A stretch of 64,000 nucleotides of DNA from Thiopseudomonas sp. (GTDB lineage: Bacteria > Pseudomonadota > Gammaproteobacteria > Pseudomonadales > Pseudomonadaceae): NCBI GenBank assembly GCA_023228985.1, contig JALOAC010000010.1:18712-82711 (forward strand). Reading direction: 5' to 3'. The position numbers and the translations under genes are program-made. Every line of letters starts with the position of its first letter. The stretch's first letter is position 1. Below the pieces are notes generated by a model that worked only from the letters and a program-made list of their open reading frames with translations, did not search any database and had not been told where the DNA came from. Below are positions 1 through 9,049 of this stretch, in pieces.

Positions 1-534
1 TGCCTTGTGCTTGGTACTCATTCTTTCATCTGCAGTATTCATGCCATTAACAGCGTACTGAGGCATAACAGGCGTTTGTATTGCTGTACGACGAAAAGTT
101 GCTTGAGCCTCAATCTGCTCAATTTGTTCATCTTGCTCAGGCTGGATATCATTTTTAGCTGAAGCAGCAGCGCCTTGCATACCTGGAAATGGATTTGAGC
201 CGGCACGTGGGCTATGCATTTCAGACATTTGTCTGACCAGCACATCCGCCATACCAATACCACGACCCTGAGCCATTGTGACGGACAGCTGCTGATCATG
301 CATATCGCGATAGGCTTTGCTTTCATTGCTATTAAAAATACTGTCATCGGCTAGGACATCGTTTGCAGAGCGCATAGCCTTGAGCATTTCACCAATAAAT
401 AACGACTCAAACTCTTGCGCTACTTGGCGAATATTGGCTTCGCTGTCACGATCTTCACCGACTTTTAATTTGTGCAGTCGATTTAAATCGGTATAGCTAG
501 CAGTGCTTTGAGTATGTGTACGATGCAGATCCAT
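1..534 (-). CDS. flgJ: Flagellar rod assembly protein FlgJ (partial, C-terminus outside window)
   Basis: The reading frame is open from an ATG at 534 to the left window edge (178 codons, no stop). It encodes the N-terminal rod-capping domain of FlgJ: the region around residues 35-80 (QVAQEFESLFIGEMLKAM, then ANDVLADDSIF) matches the conserved FlgJ cap segment, followed by a low-complexity Q/E/A-rich linker. FlgJ caps the growing periplasmic rod and, in most gammaproteobacteria, carries a C-terminal muramidase that opens peptidoglycan; that second domain would lie beyond position 1 and cannot be confirmed. It is the last visible gene of flgFGHIJ, 238 bp downstream of flgI, a gap larger than the others in the operon. 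Confidence 0.93.
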   Translation of the reverse strand, partial: MDLHRTHTQSTASYTDLNRLHKLKVGEDRDSEANIRQVAQEFESLFIGEMLKAMRSANDVLADDSIFNSNESKAYRDMHDQQLSVTMAQGRGIGMADVLVRQMSEMHSPRAGSNPFPGMQGAAASAKNDIQPEQDEQIEQIEAQATFRRTAIQTPVMPQYAVNGMNTADERMSTKHKA

Positions 535-772
535 AACCTTTCCCTCTTGCCACTTGAGCGAGTGCGTCAAGTTTCAGATGAGTAAAAATACATACTTATA
601 CTCAAGCAACAACCGTGCCACAAAACCGTATGCATTTTAGAATTAGATTACGAACTGGTTTTTACGCGTATTAGCCCGATCGGGCGGAGAAGGGAGTGGA
701 GCCTAAGGGCTGCGCCCCAACAGCATTGCCAATGAGTTAGCCGTACTGTCAGAGCGTTCTTATCAGCTGCCG

Positions 773-1882
773 TTAGATGACGATTAAATCCGCCTGCAAA
801 GCACCCGCCTGTTTCAAGGCCTCTAAGATAGCCATCAAATCCGAAGGCGAAGCACCTACCTGGTTTACCGCACGCACTATTTCATCCAACGTAGTGCCGG
901 TGGCAAATTTAAACATAGGACGCATTTCTTGTTCAGCATTCACGCGGGAGCGCGGAACCACAACCGTTTGCCCATCAGAAAAGGCTTCCGGTTGACTGAC
1001 GCTGGTATCCTCACTGATTGCAACCGTCAAACTTCCGTGTGTTACCGCAGCGGGCTGCACGCGCACATCCTGACCAATCACAATAGTGCCTGTGCGGGAG
1101 TTAATAATTACCTTAGCAACCCCTTTACCTGCTTCTATCTCAAGATTTTCAATTACAGCCAAGTAATCTACTCGCTGATTCGTATCCACCGGAGCAGCTA
1201 CACGAACCGAACCGGCATCTATGGCTTGCGCAGTATTGGGGCCTAGCAAGTCATTCAGTCTGTCGACAATATTTTTCGCCGTGGTGAAATCTGGACGATT
1301 TAAGTTAAGCGTCAAATAATTGCCTTGATCAAAAGCCGTCGGCACTGAACGCTCAACTGTTGCACCTGATGGAATACGACCCGCAGAAGGTACGTTCACA
1401 GTAATACGCGAACCATCCGCACCACCCGCATCAAAGCCGCCAACAACAAGGTTACCTTGGGCGATAGCATAGACATTGCCGTCGATCCCTTTAAGTGGCG
1501 CCATCAAGAGACTGCCACCACGCAAACTTTTCGCATTACCAATAGAGGAAACCGTAATATCAATGGTCTGCCCCGGGCGCGCAAAAGGTGGCAACTCAGC
1601 ATGGATAGAAACCGCCGCTACGTTTTTAAGCTGTATGTTGCCCGTGCCAGGCGGTACGTTAATACCAAACTGCGCCAGCATATTATTAAAGGTCTGTACG
1701 GTAAAAGGTGTTTGCGTGGTCTGGTCACCACTACCATTTAGACCAACCACCAAACCATAACCAATTAGCTGGTTGGTACGCACGCCTTGAATTTTGGCTA
1801 AATCCTTTAAGCGCTCAGCCTGAGCCCCTGCAACCATGCCGAGTGTTAGAAACACTGCTAATGCATATCTAAACATTGTCAT
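773..1882 (-). CDS. flgI: Flagellar P-ring protein FlgI
   Basis: The 369-residue product has the normal FlgI length. It starts with a Sec signal peptide (hydrophobic residues 5-20, cleavage probably after AQA at residue 22) followed by the family hallmark RLKDLAKIQGVR and the segment NQLIGYGLVVGLNGSGDQT. FlgI monomers polymerise around the rod in the peptidoglycan layer to form the P-ring, the bushing of the basal body. It is the fourth gene of the flgFGHIJ operon, 9 bp after flgH. An alternative start at Met3 cannot be excluded but changes nothing in the mature protein. Confidence 0.97.
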   Translation of the reverse strand: MTMFRYALAVFLTLGMVAGAQAERLKDLAKIQGVRTNQLIGYGLVVGLNGSGDQTTQTPFTVQTFNNMLAQFGINVPPGTGNIQLKNVAAVSIHAELPPFARPGQTIDITVSSIGNAKSLRGGSLLMAPLKGIDGNVYAIAQGNLVVGGFDAGGADGSRITVNVPSAGRIPSGATVERSVPTAFDQGNYLTLNLNRPDFTTAKNIVDRLNDLLGPNTAQAIDAGSVRVAAPVDTNQRVDYLAVIENLEIEAGKGVAKVIINSRTGTIVIGQDVRVQPAAVTHGSLTVAISEDTSVSQPEAFSDGQTVVVPRSRVNAEQEMRPMFKFATGTTLDEIVRAVNQVGASPSDLMAILEALKQAGALQADLIVI

Positions 1883-1891
1883 TCCCTCTTA

Positions 1892-2614
1892 CTAGAAAGG
1901 CCACCTTGGACTCATAAAGAAACGGCCTAACCAGCCCGGTTGACTGGCATTGGCAAACGCGCCTGTACCAGAATATGTAATGCGTGCGTCAGCAATACGT
2001 GTCGACGAAACGGTGTTATCTGTGCTGATATCATCGGCGCGCACTAATCCTGAAATGCGAATCAACTCATCGCCTGTATTAAGTGTAAGCCATTTTTCAC
2101 CGCGCACCACCAAAATTCCATTAGGCAATACTTCAGCCACAGTTACTGTAATAGAACCGTTTAGACTATTGCTTTGCCCTGCTTGACCCGAACCTTTCAT
2201 GGCGCGCTTAGCTTTTGCGCTAGCTTCCAAACTTAATGTTTCATTACCCATACCTAAAGCACTAAGACCTGCGAGTGGGTTTTTTGGCGTCATCGCCATG
2301 CCGAATATATTTGGCACGCCAATATCAATATCGCTGTCTTTCTGCATTTGTGAGTTAGCGTTTTTGCTAGCCTGAGTACGTTCATTCAGGTTGATGGTGA
2401 TGATGTCACCCTCACGAAAAGCCTTGCGATCAGTGAAGTAGTTAGATTCAAAGCTAGCTTGATAAATAGCTCCGTTATTTTGCGCTGCTGGTACCGGAGT
2501 GCGCGGCAACACGGGCGCATAATAAGGATCATCCGGTTTTGGCTGTGGCATCTCTGCGCAACTGGCTAAGGCAAATACGGCTGCTAACTGAAGCAAAATC
2601 GCTGCGGGTTTCAT
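1892..2614 (-). CDS. flgH: Flagellar L-ring lipoprotein FlgH
   Basis: The 240-residue outer-membrane lipoprotein builds the L-ring of the flagellar basal body. The N-terminus is a lipoprotein signal peptide with lipobox LASC at residues 16-19, so Cys19 should be the acylated residue. The conserved FlgH core is visible: FREGDIITINLNERTQASK, a segment with NGILVVRGEKWLTLN, and the C-terminal GWLGRFFMSPRWPF. It sits 15 bp after flgG and 9 bp before flgI, consistent with co-transcription and with the two rings being assembled together. Confidence 0.97.
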   Translation of the reverse strand: MKPAAILLQLAAVFALASCAEMPQPKPDDPYYAPVLPRTPVPAAQNNGAIYQASFESNYFTDRKAFREGDIITINLNERTQASKNANSQMQKDSDIDIGVPNIFGMAMTPKNPLAGLSALGMGNETLSLEASAKAKRAMKGSGQAGQSNSLNGSITVTVAEVLPNGILVVRGEKWLTLNTGDELIRISGLVRADDISTDNTVSSTRIADARITYSGTGAFANASQPGWLGRFFMSPRWPF

Positions 2615-2629
2615 AACATCATCCCTCTA

Positions 2630-3415
2630 CTAAAGCTTCTGAGTAATAAACGACAACATTTGGTCTGCTGTCGAAATAACTTTGGAGTTCATTTCATACG
2701 CACGCTGGGTAGTAATCATATTGACCAACTCTTCCACCACGCTGACGTTTGAGTTCTCTAGGGTATTTTGTAAAACACTACCCAGACCATTTATGCCCGG
2801 CGTACCCGCCTGTGGCGCACCACTGGAACCCGTCTCTAAAAATAGGTTATTACCTATAGCCTCAAGACCTGCGTAATTGGTGAAGTCTGCAGTTTGAATA
2901 TTGCCTAAAATTTGCGGCTGCGGCGTTCCAGCGACAGTCACCGAAACCGTACCATCCTCACCTACAGTAAAGGTGCGCACTTCTGGCGGCAGAACAATGG
3001 CTGGCTCCAAAGGAAAACCTTGCGTGTTTACAACCTGACCATCAGAGTTCAGCTGAAAGCTACCATCACGAGTGTAAGCAAGATTGCCATCAGGTAATAA
3101 AATTTGGAAAAAACCACGACCATTAATGGCCATATCTAACGGTTGATCAGTAGTTTGCAAACTGCCCTCAGTAAATATTTTTTGTGTGCCGGCAATACGT
3201 ACACCCGTACCTAGCTGCAAACCACTTGGCAATTCACTGTCTTGACTCGACTGAGCGCCTGGTTGGCGGCGAATCTGGTAAAGCAAATCTTCAAACTCAG
3301 CTCGATCCCGTTTAAAACCAGTAGTTGATACGTTGGCTAAGTTGTTTGAAATCGTGGTCAGGTTCATATCCTGTGCGGATAAACCTGTTTTCGCGACCCA
3401 GAGTGCTGGAAGCAT
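2630..3415 (-). CDS. flgG: Flagellar distal rod protein FlgG
   Basis: At 261 residues this is the standard size for FlgG, the main component of the distal rod that passes through the P and L rings. The N-terminal rod motif NLTTISNNLANVSTTGFKRD and the C-terminal motif VNMITTQRAYEMNSKVIST, which pack as coiled coils in the axial structure, are both intact. It follows flgF by 55 bp in the same operon. No signal peptide is expected since rod proteins leave through the flagellar type III export system. Confidence 0.97.
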   Translation of the reverse strand: MLPALWVAKTGLSAQDMNLTTISNNLANVSTTGFKRDRAEFEDLLYQIRRQPGAQSSQDSELPSGLQLGTGVRIAGTQKIFTEGSLQTTDQPLDMAINGRGFFQILLPDGNLAYTRDGSFQLNSDGQVVNTQGFPLEPAIVLPPEVRTFTVGEDGTVSVTVAGTPQPQILGNIQTADFTNYAGLEAIGNNLFLETGSSGAPQAGTPGINGLGSVLQNTLENSNVSVVEELVNMITTQRAYEMNSKVISTADQMLSFITQKL

Positions 3416-3470
3416 GGTAGTTCTCCTTGAGCGCCAGTTTTATGACACCCAGCTATTAATTCTTTCTTAC

Positions 3471-4211
3471 CTAGGTTAATTGCATGATTCGTGCCATCGC
3501 TGAAGAATTCTCTTCAGCAGTACGCATCATTTTCACATGGAGCTCGAATTGGCGCGACAAAGACAGCATGGAGGTCATCTCTGCCACTGCGTTAACGTTA
3601 CTGGATTCGGTAAAACCAGAAATCATGCGCGCATTGGCTTCAGGCTCGAATTCTTGGCCGTTCTTGCTACGAATTAATCCGTCTTGGCCCTTTTCTAACT
3701 CACGCGGATCTGGCATGACCAGCTTGATGCGGTCAACTTCGGCCATCACATCGGGGGCCTCACCTAAAGAGCGAATACTGATGGTGCCATCTTGACCAAT
3801 TTCTACCTTCTGTTCCGGCGGAACAGCGATTGGACCGGCATTACCGAGTACCGGCAAGCCAGTTGAAGTACGCAACACACCCAACGCATCAATCTGCATA
3901 CTGGCAGTACGCACATAGGCTTCGCTGCCGTCTGCTGACTGTACGGCAATCCATGCATCACCCTGTACGGCAACATCTAAATCACGTCCCGTCTCTTGCA
4001 GCGTGCCATAGGTAAAATCAGTGCCTGGACGCTCCGTCATGGCGTAGGCGCGAGCTGGCAAGCCATCGCCAAACACCGGCATCGAGCGTGCTTGCTCAAA
4101 ATCCCGGCGAAAGCCACTGGTCGAAACGTTAGCTAAGTTGTTCGCGTGCGCTTGCAACGCTTTAGTATTCTGGCTTGCACCAGTCATGGAAATGTACAGC
4201 ATCTTGTCCAT
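3471..4211 (-). CDS. flgF: Flagellar proximal rod protein FlgF
   Basis: The 246-residue protein carries the rod/hook N-terminal motif (HANNLANVSTSGFRRDFEQ, about residues 22-40) and the matching C-terminal motif (AVAEMTSMLSLSRQFELH). FlgF is a minor proximal rod subunit. It is the first gene of flgFGHIJ; the ATG is preceded by GGAGGATTACC, a strong ribosome-binding site. A sigma-54 promoter sequence lies about 55 bp upstream, so the operon probably belongs to the RpoN-dependent middle class of flagellar genes, as known for Pseudomonas. Confidence 0.96.
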   Translation of the reverse strand: MDKMLYISMTGASQNTKALQAHANNLANVSTSGFRRDFEQARSMPVFGDGLPARAYAMTERPGTDFTYGTLQETGRDLDVAVQGDAWIAVQSADGSEAYVRTASMQIDALGVLRTSTGLPVLGNAGPIAVPPEQKVEIGQDGTISIRSLGEAPDVMAEVDRIKLVMPDPRELEKGQDGLIRSKNGQEFEPEANARMISGFTESSNVNAVAEMTSMLSLSRQFELHVKMMRTAEENSSAMARIMQLT

Positions 4212-4265
4212 GGTAATCCTCCACTTTGGGTACGCAACGGCACCCTTTCTTGACTACCAATAACA

Positions 4266-4282
4266 ATGCAACTTCCATGCCA
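4266..4282 (-). promoter_or_regulatory. Sigma-54 (RpoN) promoter of flgFGHIJ
   Basis: Read on the minus strand the bases are TGGCATG-GAAG-TTGCAT, a match to the -24/-12 consensus TGGCAYR-N4-TTGCW at every defined position. The element is 55 bp from the flgF start codon and points at it. In Pseudomonas the flgF operon is RpoN-dependent, which fits. Enhancer sites were not identified. Confidence 0.85.
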
Positions 4283-4333
4283 GACAACAAGAGCCGTACA
4301 AACACGCTATGCACAACCACAAGAAAACGCAGG

Positions 4334-4360
4334 CAAAAAAAGCGGCAAAGAACTGCCGCT
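4334..4360 (-). terminator. Rho-independent terminator after mdtI
   Basis: On the minus strand AGCGGCA and TGCCGCT form a 7-bp stem with a 6-nt loop, followed directly by seven T residues. It lies 50 bp past the mdtI stop codon and separates mdtJI from the flgF promoter. Confidence 0.8.
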
Positions 4361-4410
4361 AGGAAAGAATAAGATTAAAGCTCCTTGGGAGCCGAGGCTT
4401 GATAGAACCA

Positions 4411-4725
4411 TTAAAGCTGCAAAGCAACAATACCTACCACGATACAGACCACACCAATAATTCCCTGCTTGCCCAGCCTTGAATTAAACAAGTAACGGTC
4501 CAGCACCACAGTCCCTAATACACCCAAACTACCCCAAGCAGAGTACGCCACACTTAAAGGCATATAGTTCAGGACAAAGCTGAGCAAGACAAAGGCTAAA
4601 ATAACTGCCAACAAACCGCTTAGTCCCCAAATAACACGCTTAAAGCCATCCGAGCGTTTCACGCAATACAAAGCAACTAAGTCTAGCGATACCGAACCTA
4701 ACAGCAACGTCATTGGAATCATCAT
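4411..4725 (-). CDS. mdtI: Small multidrug resistance subunit, MdtI-like
   Basis: The 104-residue protein has four hydrophobic segments and the SMR family layout. The spacing KRSDGFKR after the first helix and SVAYSAWGSLGV in helix 3 resemble MdtI of the MdtJI spermidine exporter. It overlaps the upstream mdtJ-like gene by 4 bp, so the two subunits are probably translated in coupled fashion and form a heterodimer. The membrane-embedded acidic residue that binds substrate and protons in SMR proteins (Glu14 of EmrE) aligns with an aspartate here (SLDLVALY, residue 15). Substrate could be spermidine or another cation; the sequence cannot decide. Confidence 0.8.
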   Translation of the reverse strand: MMIPMTLLLGSVSLDLVALYCVKRSDGFKRVIWGLSGLLAVILAFVLLSFVLNYMPLSVAYSAWGSLGVLGTVVLDRYLFNSRLGKQGIIGVVCIVVGIVALQL

Positions 4726-5099
4726 AGCGCCACCTTCGCGGCTACTTCGACCGTTTCATTGGCTTCATCCTGCGGTTTAGCACCTTTATCAAAGGTAACC
4801 AACAACAAGCCGAACATCATTAACGCGATAGCGAGCATTTCGCCAACACTTAGATATTCTCCGAAAAACAGCACACCGACCACGCCAATTAGAAACAAGC
4901 CCAAGCCTTCCCAGACGGCATAAGAAACAGCCAAAGGAATATGCACAACGGCGCGAGAAAAAGCATAAAAGGAAAAAGATATCATCACCGCCATGACTAA
5001 GTAGCCCAACCACGGTGAATTTGAAATCGCATATTTCATGCTTATAGTGCTGATCACTTCTGCCAACACTGCTAGGGCTAACATAACCCAGTAATACAT
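4722..5099 (-). CDS. mdtJ: Small multidrug resistance subunit, MdtJ-like
   Basis: The protein (125 residues from the chosen start) begins MYYWVMLALAVLAEVIST and keeps the conserved SMR glutamate in the first helix, plus SYAVWEGLGLF in helix 3, both close to MdtJ. The frame is open upstream to an ATG at 5135, but the start at 5099 gives the usual N-terminus and has AGGGG at a good distance. A hydrophilic C-terminal tail of about 25 residues follows the fourth helix, as in MdtJ. It pairs with the overlapping mdtI-like gene; in Escherichia coli the two subunits are both needed for spermidine export from the inner membrane. Confidence 0.82.
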   Translation of the reverse strand: MYYWVMLALAVLAEVISTISMKYAISNSPWLGYLVMAVMISFSFYAFSRAVVHIPLAVSYAVWEGLGLFLIGVVGVLFFGEYLSVGEMLAIALMMFGLLLVTFDKGAKPQDEANETVEVAAKVAL

Positions 5100-5380
5100 A
5101 GTAAAACCCCTGTTAGGGATTCTCTGAAAAAGCACTGATTGTAAAAGCTTGCATAGGCTACAGCGCTCTTTTAGAGCATCCTAAAAATCACTAAAACTCT
5201 AGAAACGAATCAATATCGTAAAAAAAGAGGGGGCAACTAAGCTAACGACCGCCACACCACTGAATGGTGAGCAAATGGGGAGAAAAAGGGGTGAAGCAAA
5301 CCGCGTTAAAACTAGACATAAAGCCTTGGGAGTAGCCAATAATGTGTGCATTATAGCAGTTTTTCGCGCTTTTGCGCTGA
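5100..5380 (-). promoter_or_regulatory. mdtJI upstream region with extended -10 promoter and long leader
   Basis: This 281-bp gap has no gene. On the minus strand, TGCTATAAT at 5350-5358 is a perfect extended -10 element just past the end of tamB. Transcription from it would give a leader of roughly 240 nt before mdtJ. The leader contains a small hairpin (CACCA-TTCAG-TGGTG near 5258-5272) and a pyrimidine-rich run ending in seven T residues near 5221-5227. No known riboswitch class was recognised by eye. Confidence 0.5.
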
Positions 5381-8300
5381 TTAAAAGCTACGCCGATAAA
5401 ACAAATCCAACGAACTGGCTAGACTCGAGGCTGCTTCTAGGTATAAACGCTTGGTTAACTCATAGCGCAACGCAATGATGCTGCTGGGCTGAAACACACC
5501 CACGCCATAGCTTAGAACGAGCTTGTCGGTGATGCGCCCACTGGCCATAACGCTACTGCTCATGCCACTGCCTTCGGTATCGAGTTCAAACTCCTTTATC
5601 CCAAAAGTGTCGGCCATACGGTTAACAATAGGTGCTGTGCCCAACATACCTAATGCCAACGCCGCCTGACTCATCATATTAGAATCATCTGAGTTACCAC
5701 CGGTCAAGGGGCGTCCCAACAACAGCCATGACAGCGCCTGTTCTTGACTCATGGGCGGCTGGGAGAAAATCTCTGTTTGTGGTTGATCAGCCAACCCTGA
5801 CAAACGCAAACCAGCGGTCACATCACCTGTAACGCGCACGGCTTCAATATCAATATAGGGCTGACTGATAGGACCAGAAAACACCAAGCGTGCACGTCGC
5901 AGTTGCAGTCTTTGCCCATACGCACGATAGCGCCCATTTTTCAGTTCAAGCACCCCACGAGCGGACAGGTTATCAACCACTTTAATCTGCCCTTGCACGT
6001 CAGCAGTAAGACCAAAACCACTAAAATGCAAACGCTCTTGACCGACCTTGATTTCAATATCCATTGCTAACGGCAGACCGGGCTGTTGCTGCTCACGCCC
6101 TAGAACATAGGCATCGGCAGAGACCCGCACCGCCTGCTCTGGCAGTTCTGGCACGGTGATATAACCCTTGGGCACGGAAATACTGCCACTGAGTAACAAG
6201 CGCCGCTCATCAAGGCTCAATTGCAAATCAGGCTCAACGATTAAATCAGCATAGGGCGCCACCTGGACAGGTAATTGTGTGCCGTTTAAATCGATATCCA
6301 CCAGCATGGCATTCTGCCAATCAACACGGCCATTCACGTGCGCCTGTCCATCTGCGCCACTGCGCCAACCGCCTCCAACTTTGGCCAGGCTGCCGTTAAT
6401 CTGCACTTGCAACCAGAGCTGCTCCAGACTTAACGGCAATCGATCACCGGCTAACAAACCGTCCGTTAAGTTGATTTGCCCATCAATGCTGGGTTTCAGC
6501 AAAGTACCACCGATCGTTCCTTGCCCTTGCACCAAGCCTTGGATTTTCTCTATCTCTGGCACAAACGCCTTTAATGGCGCCAGCTCAAGACGCTCTAGCT
6601 TAAACTTCCCCTTCAGCGGTTTATCTGCTTGCTGTGGATCCATAGCTAGATCGAGCAACAAATGACCGGTTTGAGCACCCAGCAATTCCAGCTGCAGAGT
6701 GATTTCTCGCGGATTAAGCACGCTGTTTAGCTGCAATACCTGCCAAGCAAAGTCATGACGCTGTTCTTGTTCAACATAATGCACGCTGCCCTTACCCGCA
6801 TCTAACTGGACGTGCCCTTGCAGTCCCTGCGGTTGTTCTTGTAGCTGTATGCGGCCATTGAGCAAAGCATCAAGTTGTAAATCCTTGGGCAGCCATGGTC
6901 GCAAACTGTCTAAAGGAAAGCTTTTGAGTTGATAGTCAATAGCCAGTCGAGGTAACAGCTGCTGCTGTTGCGCGCACAGGCTGGCTTGTCCGCCTATAAA
7001 ACAATGGGCTCCCAGCTGCAAGTGCTGTTCATGCAGATAATCAATTTGCACCGGTTCTGTTAACTGCCAATATTGCTGTTCGACATCTACTGTTAACTGG
7101 CGCAGCGAGCCGCGCCAATGCAAAGTCTGCACATCCAGCATCCCTTGTATGCTGGCTTGCGCTCGCGCCGGTCCCTCTAACTGCAGACTCAATTCTTGCG
7201 TATGTATATCGCCATTGCCGTGCAACTTTAAGTCGCCGAACAACTGCTCCGCACTCGCCAGCTTTGTAGCATTTAGCTTAATATCCGCTTGACCGCTGGA
7301 CTCAAGCCTGGCCTGCACATCCAACTGTTTGACTCGATAACCCTGATACGCCAAGCCTTCAGCTTTAAGGTTTAAGGCTCCAGCAGGCTGCTCTAACCGC
7401 CCACTAATATCCACCTGACCATGCACTCGTCCCGCTGATCCCGGTAGAATCTGCGTCAGCCTTGGCACATCCAGCTGTAGTTTCCCCGCCAGTTGTTCAT
7501 CAACTTGCAGATGACCACTAAGCTGATTATCGCCCAACTGCACGAGCAACTCGGTAAGCTGCCAATGCTGTCCCGCACCAGACAAATTGCCTTGCACACT
7601 GGCTTGTTCGCCACGTAACTGGCCAGCAATATGGATCTGCGCCTCAGCGCTTAATTGCTCAGCAAATTGCCCGGAAGTAGTAATATCACCTGCCAAGTTA
7701 CCGGGCAAATCAGCCACCCAGTAGGCAGGGTTTAACTCACTGACATGTAACTCACTGCGCCAGCGCACCCCTTGAGTAAAGTCGAGTTGAGCATCACCCT
7801 GCACCTGTCCCGGCCCAGCAATCACCTGCAACTTATAAATATCCAGCTGCTGCTGATCGCCGCGCAGCTGGGCATTGACCTCAAACTCACCCGCTGGTCC
7901 TAACAACTCAGACGTTAACTCTGCTTGGTAGCGCTGTTCTTGATAACTCAGCTCAATCTGCGCGCGATTAAGCTCAATACCCACGTCCTCGACACCTAAT
8001 AACTGATGCCACCTGAGTTGCTGCAAATACACCTGCGCCTGCGCAGAAAGCTCATGCTGCCAATCCAGCTGCCCAGTTATTTGTGCATAACGCGTGTCTG
8101 ATTCAATCAGCTTAAGCTGTTTAATGTTGACTGAGTGCTGATCAAGCACGCCTTCACCCACCAATTCAATGGGCTGCTGATTGGCTAACAGCCGCGCCGA
8201 TTGCTGCCACTGATAACCGGCCGCCAGATCGCCTTGGGCGCTAATTGATAACTGCTGTACTACTAACAGCTCAGGCAACACCGCCGCCAACTGCAAGCGC

Positions 8301-9049
8301 GTGAGCTCTAGGTTCAGTTTGGTGGGAAAATTCGCTGTTAAGGGTTGCAGTTCAGCGGCCACACTGCCCTGTAACACACCGGTTAATTCGCCCTTGAGCA
8401 GTAATTGCTCAAGTGTGCCGCTGATGTCTAAGCTCAGCTGTTGTTCGCCCAATTCAGGCAATATTCCCTGCGCCTGAATCGTTAGCTCAAGCGGCCAGTC
8501 TTGCTTGGCGGTAAGCGAGCCCTGTAGCTCTAGTGTATTTTCTTGATAGGCCAGACTCAGTTGCTGGATCTGTAATTGATTATCTACCCACTGCGCCTGC
8601 GTCTTTATACCCTGCAGTATCAGCTCATCATTGAACAGCAACTGTTGCAGGCTAAACTGCGCCACACTGATAGTAAGCGGCAGTTGCAAATCAGTTAACT
8701 CGAAAGACTCAGCGTCCGTATTTTCTTCATCATTTTCCAATACCTGTATGGACAGCTGCCTAGCCGATAATTCCTGCACACACAGCTCTGCGCGCCACAG
8801 ACATCTGGGGTCAATCGCCATGCTGAGTTCTTCCAGCTGAATCTGCGTCTGCTCATCCTGCCACTGCAATTGCTCAACCGACCACTGACCCAGCAGCGCA
8901 CCGGTAAATTTGTGCACGGTTAAGCCCGGCACCTGCCTGAGCAGCCACTGACTGCCGGACTGCGTTGACAGCAGCACGACCGGTGCCAGCAACAAAACCA
9001 AAATAATCACCGGCAGGATGAGCAGCTTGATTAGCCTGGACTTACTCAT
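5381..9049 (-). CDS. tamB: Translocation and assembly module inner-membrane protein TamB
   Basis: The 1222-residue protein is a typical TamB: an N-terminal signal anchor (hydrophobic residues 8-27), a very long periplasmic body of beta-strand repeats rich in Leu, Gln and alternating polar residues, and the C-terminal DUF490/TamB domain (SARGVLELKNGRYRAYGQRL, then SGPISQPYIDIEAVR, and the last 100 residues with SQPPMSQEQALSWLLLGRPL). It ends in Phe, as a beta-strand passed to an outer-membrane partner would. With TamA it bridges the two membranes and helps insert outer-membrane proteins; TamB homologues are also linked to phospholipid transport. It overlaps tamA by 4 bp. Confidence 0.95.
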   Translation of the reverse strand: MSKSRLIKLLILPVIILVLLLAPVVLLSTQSGSQWLLRQVPGLTVHKFTGALLGQWSVEQLQWQDEQTQIQLEELSMAIDPRCLWRAELCVQELSARQLSIQVLENDEENTDAESFELTDLQLPLTISVAQFSLQQLLFNDELILQGIKTQAQWVDNQLQIQQLSLAYQENTLELQGSLTAKQDWPLELTIQAQGILPELGEQQLSLDISGTLEQLLLKGELTGVLQGSVAAELQPLTANFPTKLNLELTRLQLAAVLPELLVVQQLSISAQGDLAAGYQWQQSARLLANQQPIELVGEGVLDQHSVNIKQLKLIESDTRYAQITGQLDWQHELSAQAQVYLQQLRWHQLLGVEDVGIELNRAQIELSYQEQRYQAELTSELLGPAGEFEVNAQLRGDQQQLDIYKLQVIAGPGQVQGDAQLDFTQGVRWRSELHVSELNPAYWVADLPGNLAGDITTSGQFAEQLSAEAQIHIAGQLRGEQASVQGNLSGAGQHWQLTELLVQLGDNQLSGHLQVDEQLAGKLQLDVPRLTQILPGSAGRVHGQVDISGRLEQPAGALNLKAEGLAYQGYRVKQLDVQARLESSGQADIKLNATKLASAEQLFGDLKLHGNGDIHTQELSLQLEGPARAQASIQGMLDVQTLHWRGSLRQLTVDVEQQYWQLTEPVQIDYLHEQHLQLGAHCFIGGQASLCAQQQQLLPRLAIDYQLKSFPLDSLRPWLPKDLQLDALLNGRIQLQEQPQGLQGHVQLDAGKGSVHYVEQEQRHDFAWQVLQLNSVLNPREITLQLELLGAQTGHLLLDLAMDPQQADKPLKGKFKLERLELAPLKAFVPEIEKIQGLVQGQGTIGGTLLKPSIDGQINLTDGLLAGDRLPLSLEQLWLQVQINGSLAKVGGGWRSGADGQAHVNGRVDWQNAMLVDIDLNGTQLPVQVAPYADLIVEPDLQLSLDERRLLLSGSISVPKGYITVPELPEQAVRVSADAYVLGREQQQPGLPLAMDIEIKVGQERLHFSGFGLTADVQGQIKVVDNLSARGVLELKNGRYRAYGQRLQLRRARLVFSGPISQPYIDIEAVRVTGDVTAGLRLSGLADQPQTEIFSQPPMSQEQALSWLLLGRPLTGGNSDDSNMMSQAALALGMLGTAPIVNRMADTFGIKEFELDTEGSGMSSSVMASGRITDKLVLSYGVGVFQPSSIIALRYELTKRLYLEAASSLASSLDLFYRRSF

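Noticed and set aside
39..347. 102-codon frame on the minus strand near the left edge
   Set aside because: The true flgJ frame covers the same bases and encodes the conserved rod-cap segment; this is another frame of the same gene.
5260..5340. Guanidine riboswitch upstream of the SMR pair
   Set aside because: The conserved ykkC-type core or paired ACGR loops could not be found by eye; kept only as an unexplained leader.
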